A DNA stretch of 64,000 nucleotides from Oscillospiraceae bacterium (GCA_003526845.1 DPVM01000007.1:1-64000); one strand, 5' to 3'. Positions 43,428 to 52,306 are shown, numbered from the stretch's first letter. Notes: generated by a model from the sequence alone, not told the origin. Numbers and translations are program-made.

Positions 43428-43460
43428 CCGGAGCTGTCGCAAGATGGCTCCGATTTTTTA
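43428..43460 (+). terminator. Terminator after hup
   Basis: CGGAGC (43429-43434) pairs with GCTCCG (43447-43452), then ATTTTTTATT. Leaves partial read-through into rqcP possible. Confidence 0.7.
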
Positions 43461-43553
43461 TTCTCGCTCGGGTGATGAAATATATCGAACAGCTTCACTT
43501 GTATGCAAACGGCTGTTAACCGACAGATAACATTCAATCGAAAGGCAGTTTTT

Positions 43554-43793
43554 ATGCGACTTGACAAATATTTAAAGGTTTCGCGCATCATCAAGCGTCG
43601 CACTGTTGCCAATGAGGCATGCGACGCCGGCAGGGTAGAGGTCAACGGCAAAGCCGCCAGGGCATCATATGATGTTAAGGTCGGCGATGTTATCAAACTC
43701 ACTCTCGGTGACAATGAACGCTCGTTTCGCGTTGAAGAAATCAATGAGCATGCGCTCAAAGAAGATGCGTCAAAAATGTATAAAATTTTATAA
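43554..43793 (+). CDS. rqcP: RqcP (YabO), S4-domain ribosome quality control protein
   Basis: 79 aa. S4 RNA-binding motif MRLDKYLKVSRIIKRRTVAN with EACDAGRVEVNGKAA. Binds stalled 50S subunits and helps RqcH add alanine tails. ATG 43554 with AAAGGCAG is used rather than an upstream in-frame ATG. The conserved yabP neighbour is displaced by about 8 kb. Confidence 0.93.
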   Translation: MRLDKYLKVSRIIKRRTVANEACDAGRVEVNGKAARASYDVKVGDVIKLTLGDNERSFRVEEINEHALKEDASKMYKIL

Positions 43794-43805
43794 TTTCAAA
43801 CCGTA

Positions 43806-43842
43806 AAAAAGCCTTGCACATTTGATTTGTGCAAGGCTTTTT
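43806..43842. terminator. Bidirectional terminator between rqcP and the O-antigen-ligase-like gene
   Basis: AAAAAGCCTTGCACA (43806-43820) pairs with TGTGCAAGGCTTTTT (43828-43842): perfect 15-bp stem. Confidence 0.95.
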
Positions 43843-43850
43843 AATCGTTT

Positions 43851-45290
43851 TTATTGCTGTATTATGTTGTCAAAATCCTGCTTTGCGACAGTCTCAAGAT
43901 CTTTCGGCGTTTTGATTACCGTCTTGTCATATACATATGACATTGCCTGAACCAAGCCGATAACAATCATCATCATTATTATCTGCTTTGGCGAGTTGAA
44001 AATATAGTCGCTCAAGCCGAATACGAAAAATCCGACAAAACTTGTCACAACCGCAAATGTCAGCGTTATTTTGAGCTTGTTGTTTGAGTTGATTTCGAGA
44101 AGCTTGCCGATTGTGATTGCAATTACAATAAACAGCAAAATCAAGCCCACAATGCCAAGCTCCATCCAAATTTCAAGCACAAAATTGTGCGCGTGCGGTT
44201 TGTTGAGCCCGTATTCACTGAACAAAATCTTGCCCGTTTCTTCCATTCCGAAACCGTTACCGACAATCAGCGTATTTATATGGTTTGAAATGTAGTCGAT
44301 AATGTTTCTCCAAATGTTGAAATGTGCTTCTGACGATTGAAGTGCCTCAACTCCGTTGAGCATTTGATTGTTCTGCCAATATTGCATATTTGCACTCGTC
44401 AAAACGGTAATTTTGCCGTATCTCGTGAGCAGTGCAAGCACCGTGCATATTCCGGTCGGAATTGCGGACAAAGCAAGTTTTTTGCCGTTCTTTTTGATAT
44501 GAATAACGAACAAAATTGCCCACTCAATCAACATTATTATACTGCCCGCTCTTGTAAGCGTCGATGCCATACCGGCCGCAATGCAAGTGATAGCCGAGAA
44601 ATAAATAACACTTGTTCTTTTTGTGCTTGCGTTTAAAAACAGATATATTGCAAGAGGAAATGCAACAACCATCATCGTTGCCAGCAAATTCGGGTTTGAG
44701 AAAAATCCGCTCGCCCTTGAGCTCCACATATTTGTTGAAATTTCAAACGGAAGGAGGTCATAAATAAATGCGTCGAGATTGCGATAATACGGTGTTGTGA
44801 GCACAGCCGATTGACTTAGCTTGCCGTTTATCCAAAGTGCATACGAGCCAATTTGAATTGCCCCTACAAGGCCGTTCAAAGCTGCCGATGCTACAAACGC
44901 CGTGATAACTTTTTTGATTCTTTCCTTAGTTCTTGCAAGGTTGTAAATCATGATTTGCATCAGTATCACTGCCCACCAAAGCCCTGCACAGCCCAGTGTG
45001 TCAAGCTTGTTCGGCGACCATAAAACACTTATCAGCATATACGCCATAAATATCATTTCAACTTTGCCGACTGTTCCGACTTTGGCGAGCCTGCCCTCGC
45101 GTGTCCACTGCCTTTTAAAGATAATGTACGCCGCAAAAAGGATAAACGGGCTTATGTATTCCGGCAAAAGGAAAAATAAAAATACCGTTCCCAAAAGCCA
45201 ATACCAAGCCGGGTTGTCAAAAAATTTAAGCCGTGCTTTACCGAGCAGATAATCTGCGCGGTTAACATACCATTTAAGTCTTTCTTTCAT
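43851..45290 (-). CDS. O-antigen ligase/Wzy-type membrane protein
   Basis: 479 aa with about 11-12 membrane helices. The Wzy_C core includes SSRASGFFSNPNLLATMM, STLTRAGSIIML, and the large periplasmic-side loop with GNGFGMEETGK and LNKPHAHNFVLEIWMELGIVGL (conserved His). In Gram-positives such proteins join or polymerise surface glycans. Opposite strand to its neighbours and splitting the yab cluster, so probably an insertion. Its own sigma-A promoter is at 45335-45363. Confidence 0.88.
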   Translation of the reverse strand: MKERLKWYVNRADYLLGKARLKFFDNPAWYWLLGTVFLFFLLPEYISPFILFAAYIIFKRQWTREGRLAKVGTVGKVEMIFMAYMLISVLWSPNKLDTLGCAGLWWAVILMQIMIYNLARTKERIKKVITAFVASAALNGLVGAIQIGSYALWINGKLSQSAVLTTPYYRNLDAFIYDLLPFEISTNMWSSRASGFFSNPNLLATMMVVAFPLAIYLFLNASTKRTSVIYFSAITCIAAGMASTLTRAGSIIMLIEWAILFVIHIKKNGKKLALSAIPTGICTVLALLTRYGKITVLTSANMQYWQNNQMLNGVEALQSSEAHFNIWRNIIDYISNHINTLIVGNGFGMEETGKILFSEYGLNKPHAHNFVLEIWMELGIVGLILLFIVIAITIGKLLEINSNNKLKITLTFAVVTSFVGFFVFGLSDYIFNSPKQIIMMMIVIGLVQAMSYVYDKTVIKTPKDLETVAKQDFDNIIQQ

Positions 45291-45334
45291 ATAAAAATCC
45301 CCATAGATTATAATTTATATAACATATCTACTCT

Positions 45335-45363
45335 ATACTACAATAATTTGCATCGTTTTGCAA
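45335..45363 (-). promoter_or_regulatory. Promoter of the O-antigen-ligase-like gene
   Basis: On the minus strand TTGCAA (45358-45363), 17-bp spacer, TAGTAT (45335-45340). Confidence 0.6.
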
Positions 45364-45461
45364 GTAGTATATTTATCCTTTTTGATATTTTATTACCGAT
45401 TTGTTTAGAAAAATTTAATTGATTTTTTACCGTTTATAAACAATAACCGCCTTTTGCGGTG

Positions 45462-45490
45462 TTGCAATATTTTGTTTTATATTGTATAAT
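45462..45490 (+). promoter_or_regulatory. Promoter of the first parvulin-like gene
   Basis: TTGCAA (45462-45467), 17-bp spacer, TATAAT (45485-45490). Confidence 0.7.
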
Positions 45491-45531
45491 GGATGCTATA
45501 TTATTAATTTAAAATTATGGAAGTGCTTCTT

Positions 45532-47508
45532 ATGAAAGAAAACAACACAAACGAATTTGAAAATAATCAAGATGAAATCAAAGCAACCGATACTGCCGAT
45601 ACAGGCAGCTCGGCGGATACTGTCAATAATGCCGCGAGCGACTCAAACTACGAGCAAAATGACAATTGGGAGTTTGAGGCAGAGGCTCCGACCGTCAGCG
45701 GCAGTGTGATTGACGGCGGCGATTTTGAAATCGAACTCCCTGCAGAGAAACCGAAAAAGGTTGAAAAATCGGCAGACAAAAAATCAGCCGAGCCGAAAAA
45801 GAAAAAAGACCGCGACAGCGCAAATACAACAAAATTCCTTTTAATCGCAATTTTTCTTGTTATTGTTGCTACCGTTTGCGGCTTCTTCGGCAATCAATAT
45901 TATAATCAGCCCAATATTTCCGAAAAGAAAAATCCCGGCAATGTTGTAATGAAAATCGGCGACGAAGAAGTCACCGTCGGTATGTATAATTTCTATTATA
46001 CTCAAATCGTCAATCAGTACACAACATATGCCTCATCATTCGGTCTTGACACCACAAAGGATTATTCAAAGCAAACCGTAACCGACGATGACGGCAAGCA
46101 AACCACTTGGGACAAGGTGTTTGTTGACCAAACAGTCAGTCAGCTTCAAAGAACGCTCTCACTTTATCAGGATGCTGTAAAAGCAAATATGACACTCACC
46201 TCCGACCAAAAGGATGAGATTAAATCCGAGCTTAAGAATTATTCCGACTCGGCAAAAAAGAGTAACCTCAGCGTTGACGATTATATCAGCCAAACTTGCG
46301 GCGATTACTGCGGCTATGAAACACTCAAATCTGTTTACGAGCAAAGCTATCTTGCCGAGAATTATTATTACAAAACATATGTAAACACAACCGCAACCGA
46401 TGATGAAATCAATGCTTATTTCAAGAAAAGCGGTAAGAATAATTGCTACAATACCGGCTTTTCATATGTTTCGGTTTCTTACACTAACGACGATAAAAGC
46501 AACTACTCGTCCGGTGAGGTAAGAACAAAGGCCGAGGCTCAAAAGCTTGCCAAGGAGTGCCAGCACAAAATTGCTTCGGAAAAGGATTTGAAGGCAAAAA
46601 CAAACCGTGTTCACTCACTCGTAAAAGAGGTTATGAAGGCAGAGGCAAAGAGCTATTTCACCTCCGGCTATTTTGACAGTATAGCTGACGCAACCGATTA
46701 TCTCGTAAGTGCAAGCGACAGAACAGCCACAAGAAGCGACACGACACTTATCAACGATGCAAAGAATTGGCTTTTCAGCGAGGATACAAAGATTGGCGAC
46801 AGCAAGGTGTTCGTTGACACGGAAAATTCATTTGCATATGTTCTCCTCAAAACTTCAAATGAAAAGCTGATGGAGGACGAGGTTTTCAGCGTAAGACATA
46901 TCCTCATTCAGGCTCAAAACGGTAATTCGTCAACAGGCAAAATTTCAGATGCTGATATTAAAACCGCTAAACAAACCGCAGATAAGGTGCTTAAAATGTA
47001 TAATTCGGGCGACAAGTCCGAGGTTTCGTTTGCTCTCCTTGCTGAGGATTATTCAAGCGACACTTCTACAACATCGAGCGGTCAAAACGGCCTTTTCGGC
47101 GGAATTTACGAGGGCTTCAAGGCAGGTTCGTCAACAGGTCCTTTTGATAAATGGGTAACCGATAAATCAAGAAAAGCAGGCGATGTCGGCGAGGTTTATG
47201 TAAACGATTATTACACCGGTTATCACCTCATTTACTACAAGGGTAAAATGCCGGAGTGGAAATATATTTGCCAAAAAGCGATTGTTCAGGATAAGCAAAA
47301 AACAATTATCGACGATTCTATCAAGAGCAAAACACTTGTTAAATACGACCGTATTATGAAAAAGACAAAGGTTGCAAAGCCTGAAAAGTCGTCATCAGAC
47401 GATTCATCAAGCTCTACCGAGTCCACAACGGCAAAACAAAACAAAACCGAGGCTCAAAGCACAACCGAGGCAGCAACCAAATCAAAATCAGAAAGCACAA
47501 CCAAATAA
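45532..47508 (+). CDS. Membrane-anchored parvulin-like peptidyl-prolyl isomerase, copy 1
   Basis: 658 aa from ATG 45532 (GGAAG upstream). A polar, acid-then-Lys-rich cytoplasmic tail of about 100 residues precedes a single membrane anchor at 101-119, then a large extracytoplasmic part. A SurA_N/PrsA-like chaperone region follows (VVMKIGDEEVTVGMYNFYY). The parvulin domain lies at about 448-575 with VFSVRHILIQAQ, SFALLAEDYSSD, FGGIYEGFKAG and YTGYHLIYYKG. Ser/Thr-rich C-terminal tail. Unlike PrsA it has no lipobox. Likely folds secreted proteins; partner unknown. 20 bp before copy 2. Confidence 0.85.
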   Translation: MKENNTNEFENNQDEIKATDTADTGSSADTVNNAASDSNYEQNDNWEFEAEAPTVSGSVIDGGDFEIELPAEKPKKVEKSADKKSAEPKKKKDRDSANTTKFLLIAIFLVIVATVCGFFGNQYYNQPNISEKKNPGNVVMKIGDEEVTVGMYNFYYTQIVNQYTTYASSFGLDTTKDYSKQTVTDDDGKQTTWDKVFVDQTVSQLQRTLSLYQDAVKANMTLTSDQKDEIKSELKNYSDSAKKSNLSVDDYISQTCGDYCGYETLKSVYEQSYLAENYYYKTYVNTTATDDEINAYFKKSGKNNCYNTGFSYVSVSYTNDDKSNYSSGEVRTKAEAQKLAKECQHKIASEKDLKAKTNRVHSLVKEVMKAEAKSYFTSGYFDSIADATDYLVSASDRTATRSDTTLINDAKNWLFSEDTKIGDSKVFVDTENSFAYVLLKTSNEKLMEDEVFSVRHILIQAQNGNSSTGKISDADIKTAKQTADKVLKMYNSGDKSEVSFALLAEDYSSDTSTTSSGQNGLFGGIYEGFKAGSSTGPFDKWVTDKSRKAGDVGEVYVNDYYTGYHLIYYKGKMPEWKYICQKAIVQDKQKTIIDDSIKSKTLVKYDRIMKKTKVAKPEKSSSDDSSSSTESTTAKQNKTEAQSTTEAATKSKSESTTK

Positions 47509-47528
47509 CTTCCCGAAAGGATGGTTAT

Positions 47529-49262
47529 ATGCAGGAAAACAACAACACCTCACCCGATCTCGAAATACAGCAGGTGAGCGTTGATGACGGCGATGATATT
47601 GTAGCACAGGATATAGTTGGCGAAAAAGCTGATATTAAGCCTAAACCGTTTTATAAAATGCCGAAATTTATTATCGGCGTTGTCATTGTCGTTGCCGTGC
47701 TTGCGGCGATAATCGCCTTTGCCGTTTCAAGTTCAAATTCCGACAACGGCAAAAAAGCAACCGCAAATTCGGGTACTGCCGATGTTGTCACGAATGATGA
47801 CGGCAAAAATGCCCTAAAAATCGGCAACACGGAAATTTCCGTCGGAATGTATAATTGTTATTACAGTCAGGTTGTCAGCCAATATCTCTATTATGCCGAC
47901 AAGGGCTATTATACAATAGATAAGACAAAGGATTATTCACAGCAAAAAACAACCGATTCAAAGGGCAACGAAACTACTTGGGCTGATTTGTTCGTGCAGG
48001 ACACAATCACTCAGCTAAAACGCACCGTCGCGCTCTATGAGGCGGCTCAAAAATCGGGGCTGACGATAACAGATTCACAGCAAAAACTTATTGACCGGAC
48101 GCTTGCCGATATTAAATCCGCGGCAGAGAAGGAGGGCGTTGACCTCTCAACATATATTCAAAACAATTATGGTGAGGGTTGCACCTATTCCGTTTTGAAT
48201 GAGGTTTATAAGCAAAATTATTTAGCCGAGGCTTATTACGAACGCCTTGTTATAGGCACTTCGTCAACCGATGACGAGATTGAAAAATATTTTTCAAGCC
48301 ACAAGGACGAATGTACCGGTGTTGATTTAAGCTATATTCAAATAGGTTTTGAAAGTGATTCGACCGATGCAGAAAATTCGGCTCAAAAGTGTGTTGAAAA
48401 AATCAATTCTCAAAAATCACTCGATGAAAAAAAGTCAAAGCTTAAATCTCTTATCCCCGATGTGTGCTCCAAAAGCATTAAAAACTATGTTTCGTCGGGC
48501 TATTTTAAAACAGAAAAGGATGCCGAGCGGTATATCGTCAATTCTGCCGATACCTCACTTAAAAAGACAGATAAAACACTCGTGTCTGACGGTATAAATT
48601 GGCTGTTTTCAAGCGATACCGAAGTCGGCTCGTGCAAGTATTTTGTCGATAAAGATAATTCTGTCGTGTTCGTTATTTTGAAAACGGGCAAGGCTGAAGT
48701 TTTGAACGATACAGTCTATTCCGTTCGCCATATGCTCTTCAAAGCAGAGAGCAAAAGCGACTCGAATACCGTCACAAAAAAAGCGATTAACGCTGCAGAA
48801 AAGCGTGCCGATTCCGTTCTTTCTCAATTTGAGTCAACCGATAAAAACGAGCTTTCGTTCGCAATTTTGGCAGACGAAAATTCCGACGATGAAAAAACAA
48901 TTTCGTCCGGCTCATACGGCGTTTTCGGCGGACTTTTGGGCGGTATCAAAAAGGGTGAATATCCTGCCGAGTTTGACGAATGGGTGACAGATTCATCACG
49001 CAAAAAAGGCGATGTCGCAAAAGTTTATGTCAAAAATTCCTATACCGGATATCACTTGATTTATTTTATCGGCTCGCAAAAGGAATATCAATTCATTTGT
49101 GCGGATGCCTTGAATAACGAAAAAGTCACCTCAAAAATGAACACTCTCGTTGACGGCGCAAAAACGATTAACTATCAAAACGGTATGAATAATACTCAAA
49201 CCGCTAAGCCGGAATCAACAACTGCCGCAACGCAATCAACTACAAACAATAAGGCAAATTAA
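47529..49262 (+). CDS. Membrane-anchored parvulin-like peptidyl-prolyl isomerase, copy 2
   Basis: 577 aa. Same layout as copy 1 with a shorter cytoplasmic tail of about 45 residues, anchor at about 46-66, chaperone region starting ALKIGNTEISVGMYNCYY, and a parvulin domain at about 395-520 (YSVRHMLFKAES, SFAILADENSDD, YTGYHLIYFIG). The matching motifs in the same order show copies 1 and 2 arose by duplication. Ser/Thr/Gln-rich tail. GAAAGGAT ribosome site. Confidence 0.85.
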   Translation: MQENNNTSPDLEIQQVSVDDGDDIVAQDIVGEKADIKPKPFYKMPKFIIGVVIVVAVLAAIIAFAVSSSNSDNGKKATANSGTADVVTNDDGKNALKIGNTEISVGMYNCYYSQVVSQYLYYADKGYYTIDKTKDYSQQKTTDSKGNETTWADLFVQDTITQLKRTVALYEAAQKSGLTITDSQQKLIDRTLADIKSAAEKEGVDLSTYIQNNYGEGCTYSVLNEVYKQNYLAEAYYERLVIGTSSTDDEIEKYFSSHKDECTGVDLSYIQIGFESDSTDAENSAQKCVEKINSQKSLDEKKSKLKSLIPDVCSKSIKNYVSSGYFKTEKDAERYIVNSADTSLKKTDKTLVSDGINWLFSSDTEVGSCKYFVDKDNSVVFVILKTGKAEVLNDTVYSVRHMLFKAESKSDSNTVTKKAINAAEKRADSVLSQFESTDKNELSFAILADENSDDEKTISSGSYGVFGGLLGGIKKGEYPAEFDEWVTDSSRKKGDVAKVYVKNSYTGYHLIYFIGSQKEYQFICADALNNEKVTSKMNTLVDGAKTINYQNGMNNTQTAKPESTTAATQSTTNNKAN

Positions 49263-49313
49263 ACAAAATGACACGCCTTGTTTTGTTCAATATTAACACT
49301 ATTAAAATAATAC

Positions 49314-49342
49314 TTGTAATATTTACAAAAGTAGTGTAAAAT
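49314..49342 (+). promoter_or_regulatory. Promoter of the third parvulin-like gene
   Basis: TTGTAA (49314-49319), 17-bp spacer, TAAAAT (49337-49342), so copy 3 can be expressed on its own. Confidence 0.55.
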
Positions 49343-49380
49343 ATTAAACAGTTTAAAAACCATTAAAAAGGATGAATAAG

Positions 49381-51270
49381 ATGGCTAAAGATAACGAAAA
49401 AGAAATTCTTGAAGAAAATCTTGAGGATAAGGATACCGAAGTATCCCCCAAGGAGGCAAAAAAGCTTGCCAAGTTAGAGGCAAAGCAAAAAAAGGCTGAT
49501 GACAAAATCGATGAGCTTTCAGACCAAATTGACAAGCTCAGAGAGGATATTAAAAATCAGCCCGACCAAAAGGCTAAAAACAAGCTTCGTAAACAGCGCG
49601 ACGAATTGATTGCTCAGCGCGAGGGCATTTACACAAGCAAAGACGGAATGACAATCCCGATGTCAAAGAAAAACAAAAATATCATCAAATCGGTTATTGC
49701 AATCGTTCTTATTGCTGTTCTTCTCTGCGTTTACATAGTAACAGGTGCCGCTCGTCACGGCTTGCTCAGCTATTTCGGAGTGCCGCAGGATACTCTCACC
49801 GCTTATACCATCACAGACGGCGACGGCAATTCACACAATATCAAAGTCAGCACATACAACTATTATTTTGCTGTTGAATACAATAATCTTCGCCAAAAGA
49901 AATCAACATATTCACAGTACAGCGCACAGTACGGTCTTGACCTTTCGTCAATGAAACTTGATGTTGATTTTGAAAAAAAGCTTTCAAAGCAAACAACCAC
50001 TAACGACGACGGCAAAACCGTTACTTGGGCACAGTATATCGACGACGAGGTTAAGGATAATATAAAATCAACCTACTCATATTACTACGAGGCTGTTAAA
50101 GCAAACAACGGTAAAGAGCCTTCAATCACAGATGACCAAAAGAAAGAGCTTCAGGAAACCCTTGATAAATACGAGTCATCGGCTAAAGAGGCAGGTTATG
50201 CTCTTGACGGCTATCTAAAGGCTGCAATGGGTAAGGGCGTTGATTCAGCTCTCGTTAAAAGAGAAATGACAATTGCTTACATTTCAGATAACTACAAAAA
50301 CGGCTTGACCGACGAGTATGCCGAAAAGGGATATTCCGAGGATGTGTATAATACATATAAGAAAGAGCATAAGTCCGACCTTTTGGCTGTCGATGTAAAA
50401 TATTTTGAGTGCTCATCTGCCGACGATGCCAAAAAATTCAAAAAGGCATTAAAAGCTGACGGTTCAAACTTTGCAGAGCTTGCATCAAAATATTCATCAT
50501 CCGATTGGGATAAAACAGCAAACAAAGATGCTGTCGAAACAACATATTATGATATGACACGCTCTACACTCAAGGGCTTGAGCGCTGCTATCGCTTCTGC
50601 CGATTCCGAAAAGGATAAGGATGGAAACAAAACTTATTCAAACCTTGATTGGCTCTATTCAAGCGACAGAAAAGCAGGCGACATAAACACAAATCAGGAT
50701 ATTACCTCTGTTGTTTATATCATCAAGCCGGCTCACTATCCTACAACAAACACAGTAAATATTCGTCACATTCTCGTAACTCCTTATTATACCGAAAAGG
50801 ACAGTGACGATTCTTCATCGTCAAAAAAGGATGCAACCGAGGCTACAGCCGATCAGTGGAAAGCTGCATACAAGCAGGCACAAACTATCCTTAAGGAATA
50901 TCAAAAAGGCAAAAAGACTGCCGCTTCTTTCGGCGAACTTGCTAAAAAATACAGCGAGGACAACAATGCAAGCAAGGGTGGCGTTTACGAAAATGTCACT
51001 CCAAACCAAATGGTTTCAACATTTGACGCATGGTGCTTCGACTCTGCAAGAAAAGCAGGCGATGTCGAAATTGTTAAAACAAAATTCGGCTACCATGTAA
51101 TGTATTTTGAAAAGAAAAACGATATGCCTACTTGGAAGTATAATGCACAGCAGGCTATGGCAGGGGAGGACAGTAAGTCCGCTTCCGACAAGATTGATTC
51201 AAAATACACCTCAAAAACAAACTCGTTCGGTAAATATTTCTTCGAGATTGATACCGATATCGATTCATAA
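49381..51270 (+). CDS. Membrane-anchored parvulin-like peptidyl-prolyl isomerase, copy 3
   Basis: 629 aa. I use ATG 49381; the ATG at 49372 directly abuts the AAAAAGG ribosome site. The cytoplasmic tail here is a Lys/Glu coiled coil (about 20-85), unlike copies 1 and 2. Anchor at 103-122. The parvulin domain at about 457-590 has VNIRHILVTPYYT, SFGELAKKYSEDN, GGVYENVTPNQM and FGYHVMYFEKK, closer to canonical PrsA/SurA. Ends with a short acidic tail rather than a Ser/Thr tail. Confidence 0.85.
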   Translation: MAKDNEKEILEENLEDKDTEVSPKEAKKLAKLEAKQKKADDKIDELSDQIDKLREDIKNQPDQKAKNKLRKQRDELIAQREGIYTSKDGMTIPMSKKNKNIIKSVIAIVLIAVLLCVYIVTGAARHGLLSYFGVPQDTLTAYTITDGDGNSHNIKVSTYNYYFAVEYNNLRQKKSTYSQYSAQYGLDLSSMKLDVDFEKKLSKQTTTNDDGKTVTWAQYIDDEVKDNIKSTYSYYYEAVKANNGKEPSITDDQKKELQETLDKYESSAKEAGYALDGYLKAAMGKGVDSALVKREMTIAYISDNYKNGLTDEYAEKGYSEDVYNTYKKEHKSDLLAVDVKYFECSSADDAKKFKKALKADGSNFAELASKYSSSDWDKTANKDAVETTYYDMTRSTLKGLSAAIASADSEKDKDGNKTYSNLDWLYSSDRKAGDINTNQDITSVVYIIKPAHYPTTNTVNIRHILVTPYYTEKDSDDSSSSKKDATEATADQWKAAYKQAQTILKEYQKGKKTAASFGELAKKYSEDNNASKGGVYENVTPNQMVSTFDAWCFDSARKAGDVEIVKTKFGYHVMYFEKKNDMPTWKYNAQQAMAGEDSKSASDKIDSKYTSKTNSFGKYFFEIDTDIDS

Positions 51271-51287
51271 TTGTTCTAAATTTCACA

Positions 51288-51320
51288 GAGGCTGCATTAT
51301 TGCAGCCTCGCGGTTTTTCT
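51288..51320 (+). terminator. Terminator of the parvulin cluster
   Basis: GAGGCTGCA (51288-51296), TTAT loop, TGCAGCCTC (51301-51309), then GCGGTTTTTCT. Confidence 0.75.
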
Positions 51321-51338
51321 AAATGTAAAGGTGAATAT

Positions 51339-51587
51339 ATGCCGATTATTCAAAAAAACAACGAAATTCAGCAAGAGATTGAAAAACTCAAAAAAGAAAA
51401 TGCCCGCCTCAAAGCCGCACTCTCCGAGTCGGAATTTGAGTGTCAGCGCCTTGTTATTATCAATTCAAACCTTGAAACACAGCTTAATGAGGCAAATCGC
51501 GAGCTTGGCAAAAACATTCAGGTTTTGCAAAGCCTTAAAGGCGAGATTGAAGAGCTTGTAGACAATCTAAAAAATACAAAACAATAA
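51339..51587 (+). CDS. Small coiled-coil protein
   Basis: 82 aa from ATG 51339 (AAAGGTG upstream). Nearly the whole protein is a leucine-heptad helix (IEKLKKENARLKAAL ... LVDNLKNTKQ). No known domain. Its place just before yabP, yabQ and divIC suggests a cell-division or sporulation role, but that is only context. Confidence 0.75.
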   Translation: MPIIQKNNEIQQEIEKLKKENARLKAALSESEFECQRLVIINSNLETQLNEANRELGKNIQVLQSLKGEIEELVDNLKNTKQ

Positions 51588-51593
51588 AGTTAT

Positions 51594-51635
51594 AAATCCC
51601 TCTGTTCGGTCATAACCTATACAGAGGGATTTTAT
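51594..51635 (+). terminator. Hairpin overlapping the yabP ribosome site
   Basis: AATCCCTCTGT (51595-51605) pairs perfectly with ACAGAGGGATT (51621-51631), followed by TTATT. The 3' arm contains the yabP Shine-Dalgarno (AGAGGG), so the hairpin could act as terminator, as translational block, or both. Confidence 0.7.
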
Positions 51636-51636
51636 T

Positions 51637-51909
51637 ATGAATGATACTGTTTCAAAAAAACAACACACTTTGTCGCTCCAAAACAGAGAAAAACTCGATA
51701 TAACCGGCGTCAGCGATGTCCCTGCCTTTAATTCGGACGAAATCACAGCGCGTTGCGATTGGGGTACGCTGATTATTAAAGGCTCGAATCTTCATATGGA
51801 AACGCTCGAGCTTGAAAGCGGCGTTTTAAAGGTTTCCGGCCGCATTGTCGCCTTGATTTATAACGAAAATTCACCGCAAAAGGGATTTTTTAAGAGGGTG
51901 TTTTCATAG
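51637..51909 (+). CDS. yabP: Sporulation protein YabP
   Basis: 90 aa. Family pattern HTLSLQNREKLDITGVSDVPAF followed by WGTLIIKGSNLHMETLELE and SGRIVALIYNE. Mother-cell-expressed coat/cortex-related protein in Bacillus, required with YabQ for efficient sporulation. Its stop codon (51907-51909) overlaps the proposed yabQ AUA start. Confidence 0.9.
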   Translation: MNDTVSKKQHTLSLQNREKLDITGVSDVPAFNSDEITARCDWGTLIIKGSNLHMETLELESGVLKVSGRIVALIYNENSPQKGFFKRVFS

Positions 51910-52265
51910 CCTCGGGATTAGTTGCCTTTGCACTTCTAGGCTTTGCATTCGGTGCGTTGTTCGATTTGACGGAGTTTTTAAATGCGCTTTTCGGCATAAA
52001 ATTTGTTTTGGATTTTTTGATGATGTGCGTCTTCGGCGTTGCTTTTTTCGTTTTTTTGCTTGCCTATAATAACGGCGAAATTCGCTGGTATTATTTTGCC
52101 GTCAATCTTGCCGCATTTTTGACTTATTATTACACCTTGCATAAGTTTTTCGGCAATAGATTGTGCGCTCTTGCCAAAAATATCAACAATTCGGTTAAAA
52201 ACAGTGCAAAAAAATTAAAAATCGGTAAAAAAAGTTTCAAAAAACTATTGCATTTATATAAATAA
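51906..52265 (+). CDS. yabQ: Sporulation membrane protein YabQ, probable AUA start
   Basis: 119 aa if started at AUA 51906. The frame is open from 51894 and contains the YabQ-type first helix (ASGLVAFALLGFAFGALFDL), a second and third helix (FVLDFLMMCVFGVAFFVFLL, WYYFAVNLAAFLTYYYTL), and a Lys-rich tail. No ATG, GTG or TTG precedes the first helix. The first canonical start, TTG 51957, would remove helix 1 and has no ribosome site. AGAGGGTG at 51893-51900 is perfectly placed for AUA 51906. See findings. Confidence 0.75.
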   Translation: MASGLVAFALLGFAFGALFDLTEFLNALFGIKFVLDFLMMCVFGVAFFVFLLAYNNGEIRWYYFAVNLAAFLTYYYTLHKFFGNRLCALAKNINNSVKNSAKKLKIGKKSFKKLLHLYK

Positions 52266-52277
52266 CTATATTATAAT
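52248..52277 (+). promoter_or_regulatory. Promoter of divIC
   Basis: TTGCAT (52248-52253, inside the end of yabQ), 18-bp spacer, TATAAT (52272-52277). Confidence 0.65.
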
Positions 52278-52306
52278 GTATATATCTTGCAGAAAGGCAG
52301 TGCATT

